Shown piece by piece: positions 33,383 to 46,600 of a stretch of DNA of 64,000 bases. The notes below the pieces were generated by a model. The model made no database searches. It had not been told where the DNA came from and saw only the letters and a list, made by a program, of their open reading frames with translations. A program made the translations under genes and the position numbers. Numbering within the stretch: the stretch's first letter is position 1; each line of letters opens with the position of its first letter. Origin of the DNA: Blasia pusilla (taxonomy: Eukaryota; Marchantiophyta; Marchantiopsida; Blasiales); NCBI GenBank assembly GCA_050084515.1, contig CM114272.1, forward strand, positions 60,760,001 to 60,824,000, read 5' to 3'.

Positions 33383-35683
33383 CCACTATCAATCTATCCA
33401 ATGCTCATTTACATACTTATCTTTCCTTAATTCATCTTATTGTTGCTATCTCAAAAAATATTATCCCTTATTTTTGTTTTCTCCTATGAGTATATATGTA
33501 TCCATTGCTTGTTTGCATAGTCATTTCATCCTAATTAACTCATTAATTCATTTTACAAGAACCTAGAGATGAAGCTACACGTTGACATCATGCACCCAAT
33601 AGAAGGCCATCAACTTCATCCCAGGTCGGAAGAGTCAACCGATCTAAATCCCTGACATGTTCTACTAATCATGACTCCTCTATATCAAACAATAGTGCCC
33701 TTATAAACGCCATTGTTAGATCCTTAATTTTGACAACTAGAACCTCCGAGAGGACTTTATGTTACTTTATGAGCAAAATAAGATGTGCAACATGAAAGTG
33801 TTGCAATTCGGGCACCAACTTGAGACTGTTACACTCAATGATCAAGAGCTAGTCAATGAGCATCAAGCTTATAGATACAATCAACGAAGATTTCATGGTG
33901 TTGCTATTTTCTTTACTTCACTACATGCTGGGAATAAAGTGAGAAACCCATGGTACTAAGTCTACTTGCTTCCCTTAGGTCTTGGTTCGACTAACAATAC
34001 TTCTTGATATATACAAAAGCTAAATGGCTATCGGTGTGATTTCATAGCGAACATTGTATCATTTTGAGATCTTGCATCAATGCAGATTATAAATTCGAGA
34101 CAATTAAACTTCCATATTGCTAAAGCCTAAGATTTTGATATACCATGAAAATCGGGTCTAATTGCATTCGGAGATAAACCCCTGTCTTACATGCTTATTA
34201 CATCTGTGGTGTAAAGATGTTGCATTGCATGTTGTTTTAATTTCATCCTTACATTTAGCAGACCACTCCATACTGCATGAATATTTGATAAAAAATTCCA
34301 ATATAACTTATCGTATGTTATGTTAACTTAATCCTCACCTAGCCTACCAATGCAGCGTCCAGGCCAGTAAGGTCTCCCTGAAACACATCAATAACATGCT
34401 TCATTCATTATCCTACTCACCAATCATAAGTCTCACGAGTCTCATATATTCGAGTGATCTTAGCTTATTAATTTTTCAAAATAAATACATAAATATATAA
34501 AATTGAAAAAATATAAGTATCCCTTGAGAAGGGAGAAGAGGGGAAGAGAGAAGGGGATGAGGGGAGAAGAGAGAGGAAGACATAGAGTGAAAGGGAAAAG
34601 AGAAGAGGGGAGAAGAGATTGTGAGAAAATAGAATGTGACGAAATCACTAAAATATGTTATAAATCTTGGAGATACACAATGGCCTAGTCCGTCCGTGCG
34701 CTCACAGAAAAGCTTCGATGGAACCTGAACATGGAGATAACTCAACATACGAGAATGCACCACTGTTGCAACTCCTGGCTATTTCACTACTGGAGAAACT
34801 AGAGTTCTTTACCTCTTTTTCATTGTTTCTATTTATAGAAACAAAGAAATCATAATAGGGTTAGATAATCTTAGAAACGCTACTCCATAAACCACCTACG
34901 TCATATTACTATGACTCCTCCGACATCTAAGTCGGAACTATCAATCTAGGCTTCTCTTCATACAAGAGGGCCGATCAGATTAATGGTGCTGAGAGAAGTG
35001 GATGTTGAGAATCCAAAAGAGAGAGGATAATAGATACGAGTGAAAGGGGAAGAGACTAGGGAAGAGAGAAGAGAATGGAGAAGAGAGGGGGGAAGAGAAG
35101 AGCGAGAAGAGAGAAGAGACGAGAGAAAAAGAGAGAGAAAGAAAGCATGAAAGCATAAAGGAGGATGGGAAGGAAACCTCAATAAAAAGCGGTCAATGGA
35201 AAACCCAACATGAATACATAAAAGGGGAACTCAAACAGTCGAGTACATGAAGGCCACAACCGACGCGGAAAAAGAAGTGGCGACCCCTACGGACTAAACT
35301 CACCAACAACAAAGACAATATCAACAATAAACATGATATAGGAACCATGAATGAAAGGGTCTAACAATCTAATACACGAGGAAGAAAACTCTCTTCTCTC
35401 CCTTGAGAGGGGAGTGAGAAGGGAAGAGAAGAAAGTAGAACAACATTTTGAATCCGTCGCCGCAAAGCAATCGGCCGTAGAGAAACGGCCCTTCTCACGA
35501 ACGACAAGCCCTCGAAATTCGCCCCACCGTTTGAGATTCGGAACACCTCCCCTCCCCTTTTTCGATGGGGGAATACTCCCTTCTTCTTTTCCCCGTCTCC
35601 AAAGGCCGCCGCGGCCTTCGGGGACTTACTCTTTGAGTCCCCCTCTTTTGTATTTCCGTCGGGTTATCGAATTTCTTTTTTTT
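33383..35683. other. Spacer upstream of LCB1, no supported gene; polypurine tracts
   Basis: No exon chain was recognised. Long purine-rich stretches lie at about 34520-34620 and 35020-35150 (GAGAAGAGAG-like), giving spurious Ser/Leu-rich frames on the minus strand and Arg/Glu/Lys-rich frames on the plus strand. Copies of a dispersed repeat lie at about 35178-35335 (minus orientation) and 35560-35690 (plus). Confidence 0.5.
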
Positions 35684-35925
35684 TCAAGCGGACAAGAACT
35701 TCAAGTTCCGTCCATCCCCGAGAGATGGAGACACGGACAGAACCAGAGAGTGAACTACACAAATTTCAAGTTCCGTCCATCTCCGACAGAGATGGATGAC
35801 ACGGAGAGAACCAGAGAGTAGAGAGTGAACTACACGAGTTTCAAGTTCCGTCCATCTCTGTCGTTTCCGTCCATCTCCCACAGAGATGGACGCACGGAGA
35901 GAACCAGAGAGTGAAGGCAAGAGAC
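35684..35925. repeat. Tandem repeat of about 65-75 bp upstream of LCB1
   Basis: Three to four units share TTTCAAGTTCCGTCCATCTC, GAGATGGA and CACGGAGAGAACCAGAGAGT. Inside each unit TCCATCTC and GAGATGGA face each other as a short inverted repeat. The array is followed by (GA)-rich simple sequence. Confidence 0.75.
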
Positions 35926-36140
35926 GAGAGGTTCACAGAGAGAGGAGTGAACGCGAGAAACAGCACGAAAGACTGAGATTGACAGAACGAACGAAAGAGA
36001 GAGGAAGATATAGACAGAGAGAGAGAGAGAGAAAGAGTGAACGAGAAAAAGCACGAGAGACTGAGATTGACACAGAGAACGAAAGAGGAAGAGACATAGA
36101 CAGAGCGAACGAGAGAGGGAAAGAGACATAGACAGCGAAC

Positions 36141-36185
<45 letters not shown>
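35926..36185. repeat. (GA)n-rich simple sequence with a longer-period repeat, upstream of LCB1
   Basis: Pure GA runs at 36015-36032 and 36150-36178 sit in a purine-rich block in which GAACGAAAGAG, GACATAGACAG and CACGA(A/G)AGACTGAGATTGACA recur. On the opposite strand this is CT-rich, like the promoter-proximal tracts at 7683-7708 and 54527-54566. Confidence 0.8.
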
Positions 36186-36938
36186 TGAGAATGCGGAGGG
36201 TGGGTTGAAAGGGGGGACGGGAAGTTGTAGTCTGCGTCGCTGGGGGTTTGGGATCGCGGCCTGGGCTGGCGTGGTGCGGGAGAGGTAGCAATTTGCATCT
36301 CGAATGTGAGACTACTGTCACGAGTGGTGGGATCCGCAGCTCGCAGGAGCCAGGAAATCGCAGGTGGGCGGGGGATTGCGATGGCTTGTCTCTGACCTCA
36401 GGAACAGCAGCGCTCATGGGAATGCCGAGAATGCGCTGCTGATTCGCGGCGGAGGCCGCTGCACGCTCCCCTCGCGCGGTGTGCGAGAGCGTGCCTTCTG
36501 GGAGTGGACTGCGGTTCGCGCTCGCGGAGAGGTAGGGAGGATGCCGCCATTCATGTCTTTCGTTGCGAATTGTCTGGAGTTGGGGAATCTGCCGGTGCTG
36601 GAAGAAGGAAGTCGTTGTTGATCTCGGTGCCGTGGATGCAGGACTCGTACCTGCACCGATCGCTTCCAGTCTCCATTTAGGACTTCTCGTCTTCTTGTTC
36701 ACCTGCCCAATCCCTCCTCCGATTGCCAGATCTGTCAGGCGACAGTGCAGCTTCATTCGGACGGAGAGAGAGGAGAAATTGGTAGCTCTGTCCAGTCGCA
36801 CCGAGACCTACACCGGACGCTCAAATAGGAGAGGATCTGGAGCAAACAGTGCGAGTCGGAGCACCATCGCAAGTTTGATACAGCGGCACGTCGAGATTGC
36901 CCAAGTGCGTCCTAGGGAAGGGGAAAGTGGGGTCGAAG

Positions 36939-39900
36939 ATGGCGAGCGGTGTGGTGGATTCGGTGGTGGCGTTCTTCGACGAGCCTTTCGCAGATGCGGT
37001 GGTTTTGGGATTCAAAATTGACGGTGAGAGCTTTAAAACATCTTGCAATGACTGAGATTAGTGTTCTCTCATGTCAGGGCTGGTGATGCTGTGGGTTTAA
37101 GAGAGCGATGTGTCTCACTCTTGAGGTGGGCTTGTGGGTCTTGATATACATTTCCTTACATCCGGAACTGTATCTTCTCACCCACGAGCTGCACATCGCT
37201 TAGTTTCTCACAACTTTGATCGGGAGCTAGCTGACCGCCCCATCCTGAATTGCTGGGTGCAGGGCATTTGTTGGTGGAGGCAGTCCTTATTGCCGCTATT
37301 GTCTTTCTGCTTATGCAGAAGAGCTACCAGCCCGAGAAGAAACCGCTGACACAAAATGTAAGTGGCTACATTATGTTGCAACCCGTTTCTGAAGTAGGAG
37401 GATTTCGAGACCGGTTTTGCCCCCAGGTTGGAGCTTTCAGGGTACTTTGCATGCTGGCTGTGGATACTTCCGCCTCGCTCAGAAGTTTTCAGCTCGTGTG
37501 ACAGGAAATCGACCAACTATGTGATGAATGGGTTCCTGAGGCCTTGCACCCTCCCATCACCGAAGACATGGAGATTAAAGTTCCGGTTTTGGAAAGGTGA
37601 GGAGTTTGACGGATACCCGATTCGGTCTGGATGGTGAACGAGTTTTGTGACCCGCTACTCAGTGTCTCTGATTGTTTCAAGGAAAACAGTGGTTGTGTTG
37701 TTTAGTTTGCTATGAACTCTCACCACCTTGAATTCCAGTGTTTTAGTCAATCAGTTCATCTCTTGCCAATTTGTGATTGAGTGCATGGTTTCTGAAAAAC
37801 TTTGGCATTGGATGGCGGTGACATAAAGAAAAGAGGATTGCAAGTAGAGTTTGACAGTTGTCAGTAGTAATTTCAAGTAGCCCCATGCCGCATGAGGTGC
37901 AGTACAGATATCACACCAGGGAACTGGTGATGGGGTGGAGTATTGAATCACGAGTTTCTTCCTTCTGAAGTGTAGATTTGTTGGTGCTGCCTGTTAGTAC
38001 TCACTATTTTGTCAATATGAATAGATAAGTTTTCTCTGTAATCAATAATACTGTCATAATGGGTTTCTTTGACCTCATGAATAAGAATATGTACAAGAGT
38101 AAGTTGTAGATGAAATCTGAAATCTTTCAAACAAAGGTTAAAGTTAGGTTCTCCCTTCTCCTGGAGTTAGTGGAATATAGCTACCATTCCTTGAAACTCC
38201 TGCGATCACTTATGTTTGATGTGCAGTGCTGCAGGCCCTCACACGGTGATTGGTGGGAAGGATGTGTTGAATCTTTCCTGTGCAAACTACTTGGGTTTGG
38301 TTGGACATGCGAAAGTCAAGGTAATGTTTGTTGCCCTTTGGTGGTAATCAGGGTGGATTGAGCCAGAGAATCAGGTTGTGTACCTGTAACATGGGTACCA
38401 TTGCAATGGTTTGCGTCGATGAGTATTGCTTCACCCATGGTGGTGACTGACCTGAGTAAATCTTTGGATAATCTGCTCCCACAGACTTGAGCCCCACTTA
38501 CTGTTCTGTGCTGCCTTTTTCTTTCTGGATTGATCAAGGACTTGTACCGTCTTTTCCTACTCCCAGTGTTTCCAAGAAGCTGCACATTCGAGAATCTTCC
38601 CCCAGTTTTTTCATTGCTCCTCTTTAATCAAGCCAGAAAGTGCAAGGACAGCACAGAGAATCCAGACCTTCTTTCTTTACGATGTTCCATAGCCTAGTCT
38701 CTTATTTTGGTGATTCTGGCTTACATGATTTCTCACCGGACATTGTATGATGTGGAGAAACTGTCAAAACCTGGGGCTCGTATTTGCATCTCCCCTCCCT
38801 GTGATTGTCACTCCAACATTGATTTTCTAGCTGGTTATCCTGGGCATGGACCCATGTCTCCAATGTATTGGGACCTCCAAGTTTTGTGCCATTTAAGGCA
38901 AAAGTTGAGAATTGAGGGAGAAGTGGGGAAAAGTTGCTCGATCTCAGTTTGGCTGTGTCTTTGTGGAGTAATGGTGCAGGAAAGCTGTGATGCTGTTTTG
39001 GAGAAATATGGGGTTGGTGCTTGTGGTCCTCGTGGCTTCTATGGGACAATTGGTGAATAATTTGTGCTCCTTTGCTACATGTGTCTCTAGTGATCTACCT
39101 GTCTGATTCCTTTTCCTTTAAGCAGTGCTTCAGAGGCCTCGCTTATGGTAGGAAAGGTCGTCAGATTACATGACGACTTTTCCTACCATAAGCTAGGCCC
39201 TCTGAATCCAGATCGTGATATTTATCTGGATTATATTATGACTTTACTGTTGTCTTGTGGTGTGATGAGGTTTTCACTGCTGTAGGTCAGTGGTTTCAAT
39301 TTGGTGAGGAAGAACTGATACTGTCGTAAATTAGATGATACTAGTCATCTGAAAGTGATGGTGCCATTCACAGATGTGCATCTAGATCTGGAGGCAAAGA
39401 TTGCACAATTTATGAAAACTCCGGACTCCATCCTATACTCGTATGGACTTGCTACAGTGGCAAGTGTGATTCCTGCCTTTTGCAAGCGGGGAGATCTAAT
39501 ACTGGCGTGAGTGTACTTTCTCACTCCTGATTTTGGTAGTAGTTATGGGAATGAAAGGATGTTCAATTTTCAATCTGGAGAAAGTTGTGGCCATTCAACA
39601 AGATGTGTTCCAGTTATGTTTCCTCATTTCAGCATGTCTAACTCCTCACATGTGGCTGTAGGGATGAAGGTGTGAACTGGGGAATTCAAAATGGTCTTTA
39701 TTTGTCGAGAAGCACAGTCAAACTCTTCAAGCACAATAATATGAAAGATCTGGAATCTATGCTTGAGGAAGTGTTTAAAGAAGACAAGCGGAAGAAGAAG
39801 GCTTTGAACCGTCGATTTATTGTAGTTGAAGCTATATATCAGGTGTGTTAAGATGGTGTATTTTTTCTCCTTTCTTTTCTGCCAGTACATAGTCTCAAAG

Positions 39901-42900
39901 TCGTATGTTTGACTCTACTTCTTTCATTTTACAAACTGGAGTCAGTGGACAATTTTCTGCAAAATTGCAATGAGTTGAGTCTCCCATTTTCAGAGACGTG
40001 AATCTACAATGAAAACTTCCCTGGTAAAATTTCAAAATCAAGTCAGCTACTTTCGGGTGACCTCCTCTAAACTTCACAAGATGGTCGTCAAAGCAGGCCA
40101 TATCATGACTTGATGCTGTCTCCTTTTGATATTTGACCATGGTCTGATGGGTAAATCAAAGAGTGCTACAACAGCTAGAACTAAAATATTCGCATAAGGA
40201 ATGTTTACTCACATGGTAGTACTCACTTGGGGTATTACCACCCGTCCTTTAATCCACTTCTGCCGGGACTATATGAAGGAAGGTTCAATGCACAAAATGA
40301 GCATAGGGTCCAATTGAATTGGAAGTCAACTGCATAGGAATAATTGTAGCTAGGGAGAGTGAGAGAATATGCAGAGCAAGACAAATGGTTTTTATTTTAT
40401 TTTATTTTCATTGCAGTAACAGTTCCTTCTCATGTAGTGGTGATGTGCCTGACAAATTGTTTAGTCTGTAATAAGGATTCAAGATTTATGATAGAACACA
40501 ATAAGATACAGAGCACAGAGGAGTTGAGGCAATGTTCCTCTGATTACAAGCCTGATACACCTTACAGAAAGGACTAGATGTCAAGTTGTGGCCTCTTGAG
40601 ACTTAGTTGTGGATAATGGTTTGCCTACCATGAAAATTTTGAGAAAAAGAAATACAGGACATGAATAGACAGACAATGAGGGGGAACCCAGAAAGTTGGG
40701 GAACTCCACGTTCACATCCAACCAAGGGTGAAGAAAAAAGGGGGAACCCTAAAATCTAGTCCTGCCAAAGCAGAAACAATGTCAGCAACAGCTAAAGAAA
40801 CATAATTGCCTGCAAGAGGGCCTCTATCAGTGGCATATCCCACAACTTTAGCCTGCTGCAGAAGCTCTTCGGGAGATCTGCTATCTACAATGTATGAGAG
40901 TTGTGTATCTCATCAGGTGGTGGATGGACAACTGGTCTAACTGAACTTGAAGATCTTGTCATGCAAGAGGTCATGGTTTCAATGCCCATCTTGGACTGCG
41001 TGGTCGCTGGTCTCAACCCCAATGAAGGAATGTCCCTACCAAGGGAAAGAATGACCCATGCTAAATAGTGAGAATGCCTATGCGCCTTCTGTGCGTATGC
41101 TCCTGGGTCAAGAATTTGGGAAAAAAAAAGAATTTTGTTGAAGAAGCAAACCTACATCATGGGGAACTACAGGTAAAAACGCGTGGAAGTCTGGATGTGC
41201 AATATCAGTTATACGCATATGGAAGGTGTCCCACAGACCTATAGGGTTCCCATGGACTAGAAAAAAAATTCAATTCAATCCTCAGTCTCTGATCAGACAA
41301 TTCTGTCTTACCACAGGATTGCCATTTGTCCCACCCATAACACTACATTCGGCCCCTTTGACCCTAGATGCCAGCCGCCAGGAGAATTAGATGAGTTTTT
41401 AGAGGAGTGAGATGCTTCTGTAATGCATCTAGAGAAACCTCTTGGTCTCATCCCACAAATTGGATGACTGAAGAACATTGTGCCTCTCTGCGAACTAAAT
41501 CTATGAATACTTCACAACCCTATAGCTAATAAATAATCAGTCATTACAAGTGTCCTGTTTACACCACAACTTCTAACAACCGCTCCTCTACCTTGTGTTG
41601 AATGCGGTCACTCTAACTGTGAACATGTCTTGTATTGTTACAGAACTCAGGTCAGATGGCACCGCTGAATGAAATCATCCGCTTGAAGGAGAAATACAAA
41701 TTCAGGGCGCTAGTGGATGAGAGTCACTCTCTTGGCGTTCTTGGAAGTAAGGGGCGTGGCATCACAGAACACTTCAAAGTACCTGTAAGGGGTCTTACCT
41801 CTAAAGAACCATGTTATTTGTTACAAACTTTTGACTCTCTCAATTGTGAGACACAGAGCTGGGTTCACTCTGTGTTCCCTCTTTGATGTAAATTTTCATG
41901 CATGGTTAGAGTTGACTCAGTTGCTGTTGGAAATGTTACTGGACAATTAAAAATGGAAATGGAAGTTAATTGCCAATTGAAGCTGTCGGGGGTTCTACTC
42001 CAAAATGAGCATTGCATTCCCAATATCTGAACTTAATTGTCTGCAAACCCAGGTTCAAGAAGAAAACATACTTATGGCTCTGGAGCTGTTTGGTTTGATG
42101 TCAGCGGAGTTTTGATAACAACATTGCTGGGTCCTTGAATGTCATATGAGACTCATTAACTGCCGATGTCCAATTATCTATGTTCTGTTGCTGATCATTT
42201 AGTATTTCTAAGCTTGGTTTTGAGTAGTTTGAACAGTGCTGTGTAAGGTGGAGTCTTGAAGGATCTTGAATTGATTTGTTTTTGGACAGGTGGAGAAAAT
42301 TGACATCTTGACTGCAGCAATGGGTCATTCTCTGGGATCTGTGGGGGGTTTCTGTACAGGCAGTGCCAAAGTTGTGGATCATCAGGTCTGTAAGATATGA
42401 GTGGTATTTTGGTTTGTTTGCTTCTGGTGCATAAGTGATTACCTTTCAGTGTTGTAGAAAAGTAGTTAGTGTAGTTTTTGGTTCTGCATGGGCTATCACC
42501 GTCCTAGTCTGGAATGCAACAAAATGTTTTGAAACTAGCGGTGAAGATGCCTTTGTTTGAATGGTCGACTTTGAGGGAGCTACATTCTGAGGCAGTGTCC
42601 CTCCAATCTTATAGAAGATAAGAACCTGGAGGTTCAATTTTCACGAAGAAGTCTGCAGAAATATTTGTACATGTAGGGTCTCTTTGGTATTATTAGGTGA
42701 CAGTGAGGTTGAACATGTCATCTAAATCGTATCGAGAAGTGAGGTCAAGGACCATGATATCTCTGGTACTAAGTCCATGAACAGCGTCTCAGTGGTGCAG
42801 GCTACTGTTTCTCAGCATCACTGCCTCCTTATTTGGCAAGTGGATCAATTGCAGCCCTTGAGATCATGGAGGAGAATCCAGATCTCCTTGTCAACCTCCG

Positions 42901-43664
42901 GAGAAATGTCATTACATTTCGCAAGTGTAAGTTCTTTAGCACAGTTTTCCATCTGCCTTCTCTCTGTGATATATGTAGGTGGAAGACTTTCCTAGTGTTC
43001 ATCTGTCAGCTCTTGTGTGGAGGAGCATGTTGGTACATTGATTCTCTGTTAGAAATCAATAGAGGGTTACCATCTTGTACTAACATAGTAGACATTTCTT
43101 TGCAGGCCTATCAAGCATCTCTGAGCTGGTGGTGGGTGGGTATGAGTTCTCACCACTGATTTTTGTCTACCTGAAGAAGTCAAGCTCACCAATGGCTGAT
43201 ATAGCAACCTTACGGAAGATATCTGATCAGGTACATAAAGTTATCTGTATGGGCCAGATCTGATTTCTCCTTGTGAGGGGCCTTGACAGAATTGGCACTC
43301 AAATGTTTCGGCTCTAGTTCAAAGTTTCTTTATGACTCGAGTTGTATACGAAATTTTTTCACTAAACCTGTGGATGAAACCTTGCATCATGGATCATCCA
43401 CAGGTCACTAGTTTTGTGGGATGATCCACTTAACAGTAGCTTTTTGCATGTTAGTAGTCAAAGAATTAACCCATGATGTCTTTGTTGAACCAACAGATGC
43501 TAGAGGAGTCTGTGCTGGTGTCAGTGAGTATGCGATCTCCATTGGACAAATGCAAACTACCTGTGGGAATACGCCTCACCGTTTCTGCGGGGCACACAGA
43601 AGAAGAGCTCCATGCAGCTGCAAGAGCATTGCAAAAGACTGTACAGAGTGTTCTACATTCATAG
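36939..43664 (+). CDS. LCB1: Serine palmitoyltransferase, long-chain base subunit 1
   Basis: LCB1 pairs with LCB2 in the endoplasmic reticulum to condense serine and palmitoyl-CoA, the first step of sphingolipid synthesis (family knowledge). Exons: 36939-37023, 37263-37357, 37505-37596, 38227-38320, 38980-39052, 39374-39506, 39662-39842, 41644-41784, 42290-42385, 42785-42926, 43106-43230, 43497-43664. They sum to 1425 nt, 474 residues plus stop; Arabidopsis LCB1 is about 480. All phases agree. A membrane segment, [12 protein letters not shown], lies at about residues 34-45. The aminotransferase fold shows [46 protein letters not shown] and [16 protein letters not shown]. The last has His where LCB2 has the PLP lysine, as expected for this non-catalytic subunit. 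The protein ends [11 protein letters not shown]. Intron 5 holds a near-perfect hairpin and intron 7 (1.8 kb) a dispersed repeat. Confidence 0.96.
39131..39204. repeat. Near-perfect hairpin in LCB1 intron 5
   Basis: The left arm 39131-39163 and right arm 39171-39204 pair over about 33 bp with one bulge, one mismatch and one G:U pair, around a 7-nt loop. The innermost part is GGTAGGAAAGGTCGTCA against TGACGACTTTTCCTACC. It lies wholly within the intron 39053-39373. It may be a fold-back MITE or a small-RNA precursor; neither is shown. Confidence 0.8.
40670..40905 (-). repeat. Dispersed repeat copy in LCB1 intron 7
   Basis: It shares GGGGGAACCC, ACAATGTCAGCAACA, the GGGCCTCTA block, TCCCACAAC and CCTGCTGCA with copies at 50815-51060 and 52190-52430. 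The family is described under the copy at 52190. Confidence 0.55.
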
Positions 43665-46600
43665 CTGTTATCTTGTAGTGATGTCAAGAGGGGTTTAAAG
43701 GTGGCGGGTAGCCGTGACCCTGATCAGATCGAACAGATTTAAGTGGAGGGCCAATGGTTGGCCCAGAGAACTGGTAGTTTGGAGGAATTTTGAACTGGTC
43801 TTGCAATTCAAGGCCCATTCTGTTTAAATTAATGAAAGCTCAAGACTCCTCCAATCAAAGAAAATGTTGCTCGTCATTGAATTAGCTGGGACATTCATTT
43901 GGGAACTTTAAGTATCTTGCATGAGCTCACTACTCTTGTGCCAAGGGTTTGTGGAAGTTTAAAGTTTGGACTCGGGCGGCAGTGTTGAGAATGGTGAATG
44001 GTGGGTGCGAACAGGTATGATTGCTGTGAATGTCCAATTCAGGTCCTCTGAAACTACTAACCGAGCGTTCGAACTCAACAGCAATGATTTGAGGTTGTTT
44101 TTGACACATGCTGGCCACTACTTGTTTTGAGCAACACCAACTAACTAATTGACTTTGGTCATCTGTTTATGTTATGGCCCAGGAGTTCAAGTGGATGCGA
44201 GTATAAAAGTACATATTTGTTGGCATTTTTTTTTTCGTGTAAGAGCAATATAGACCTTGTTTGTAGGAAGCAAATCTTGTATCCTTGATATGCAAAAGAA
44301 CCCAAAGATCTTAACCGGCACCCGAAAATTGGGTGCTAATGCACTTTCAAGATCTCAGAGATATGATATTATTGTTCTATCCCCGAAAACACAATTCCTT
44401 TAGCCGTTTGTAAACTTGTGCTCTTAAGGTTCTTTCATCACCATGTGGAGGCAAATAGCCACACCATGTCAAAGGAAAGTAGTAGTAGAGATATTTAATA
44501 GGGAGTCCTCTTAAGGATGTTGTAACTTGCAAGGTTCTTTCAAAGAAGTTGGATGCAAGGTACACTTAAAGGTATTGATTTTGAGTGTACCTTACAAGAA
44601 ATCTCAATAACAAAAGTGAGGGATCTTGTTTTCCCTACCTTTGTGGAGGGTACATGGTAGTGGGCATCAAAGATTGGTGTCTATTTATTATCCACCTTGT
44701 AAAATATGGAATGGGGCTATTGCACTCTACTCACATTTCAAAATGCCCCATTACACTAACCTAGAGCACTTCATAACAAAGCCTATTCATTCACTTTAGT
44801 TTAAGTAGGATAGGCAACAATCCTTTTGGATGTCTATATATAGTACCCTATTCATATTTGTATTCTACTTCTTTCCCTTTCTCTTCTCCACCACCGGACT
44901 ATTAGGAACCTACCTTACAAATAAAGTATGAAAGAATAGAGTTTGTCTAGGAAAAGGATCCTTTGGTAATCCTATTTATTCTTGGATAGATTCAATTGTC
45001 TTGGGCAGCCAAACCAGTTTTTTCCCCTCGTAATGCAGGGTAAAAGTGAGGTAATGGAGGAGTAGAGATGAAGATCTTACCGTTTATAGAACTTAAAATG
45101 GTATAAATTTAGGGTTATGATAAGTGTGCGTGGAATTAATTATGAAAAGTATTGGGCTTTCATACCCCCTTATAGATCTCTTAGCTTATGGAGAAATTCT
45201 ATGCATTTTAAAGTCAAAAGAGATGATTGATATTTAAAATGAAAACTTATATGATGTGCTTTAGGGATGGTAACGTGTTACAATGTTCCCATTGGGTCCC
45301 ACACTTGGTAAAAGGTGAAAATGCTAGTAAGATGCATTAGTGCATGTTTCCCCTGGATTTCTTCTTATAACTTGTGTGAGAAATATGGGAAAATATTAGG
45401 GAAATTATGAAATAAAATAATTCATGAAGTAAACGTGCTTTTGGAATTTTCTTGGTCTTTTCATAAGTTTAATGTTTGACTTGCAAGTAGGGTCATTATA
45501 AGTTGTGGGCCATAATGATTGATAAATTCATAAAAAGAAAAGTAGAGTGTGTGATGGAGGTGGAACTTGATATGCATGCAATTTAGATATGAGTAAAAGA
45601 AAGGATTAATCTTAGATTTTCAGATATATTGTTTCAAATCAATTTCGGCTATGGAGAGAATCTTTCTTCAAATATAATCTCAAAATGGATATCTTCGTGT
45701 TTGACTCATAGAAAATTTCCTTGAGTACAACCATGTTTTCTTTACAGTAGATGATCCTCTCTATCCCAAAGAGTTACGTGGTAATTGAATTAAAATAATT
45801 GACTTGATGGAAGATAAAACAATAAGGCCGAGCACTTAAGTTTTGATTGCATAAAATGGCTTTAGACTGGAATAATTTAATCGGATAAAAAATTTAATGT
45901 TCCTCGTATATGAGGGGAAGAATTGTAAGGGTTTAGGGTTCACATGAGTTTTCAATTTCTTATTTTTCTTCGGTTGATTGAAATAAATTTGAGAAGGAGC
46001 CCTCCTTTATTTTATAACCATCTCAAAAAGGAAATTTTCTATGAGTCAATCACGAAGATATCTATTTTGATCTATTTATAGAAAGGAAGAAAATAAATAA
46101 AAAACTTAGTTTCTCGAGCAATCAAATACTCGATGAGCTATAGCAGTAGTATATTCTCAGATGTCTAGTTATCTCTATATTCACGATCCATCGAAACTCT
46201 ACCATGAGCATATGGGCCTGAATTAGGCCACTTTGTATCTTCAAAATTTATAATCTATTTTAGTGATTTAGTCACATTTTCTATTCTCACAAAGATCTTA
46301 TATTTTAATCTTAAAAGAGGTTAATAAATTTACTTTAATGAACAATTTATGTGTTAAAACTATTTTAATTGAAAACATTAATGAAATGATTTAACTAAGA
46401 ATAAATAAGAAATTTTCATTTGCAAGTTAAAGATTTTTTTTTATTATCATTAGAAAATTAGTTTTTGTATTGGCGCATGGCATAGAGAGAGCATTCTATA
46501 TTTGTTACATAAATGAAAAAAATATTACAAATTATATGGAAAGAAGTACTGTTAACAAGAATGGAAACACTAAAGTCAACCAAATGGCACTTATTTCAGG

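Noticed and set aside
35830-36801. 323-codon minus-strand open frame, the longest outside the retrotransposons near LCB1
   Set aside because: It is opened by the (GA)n and related purine repeats, which read as Ser/Leu runs on this strand. It overlaps the LCB1 5' region and has no domain.
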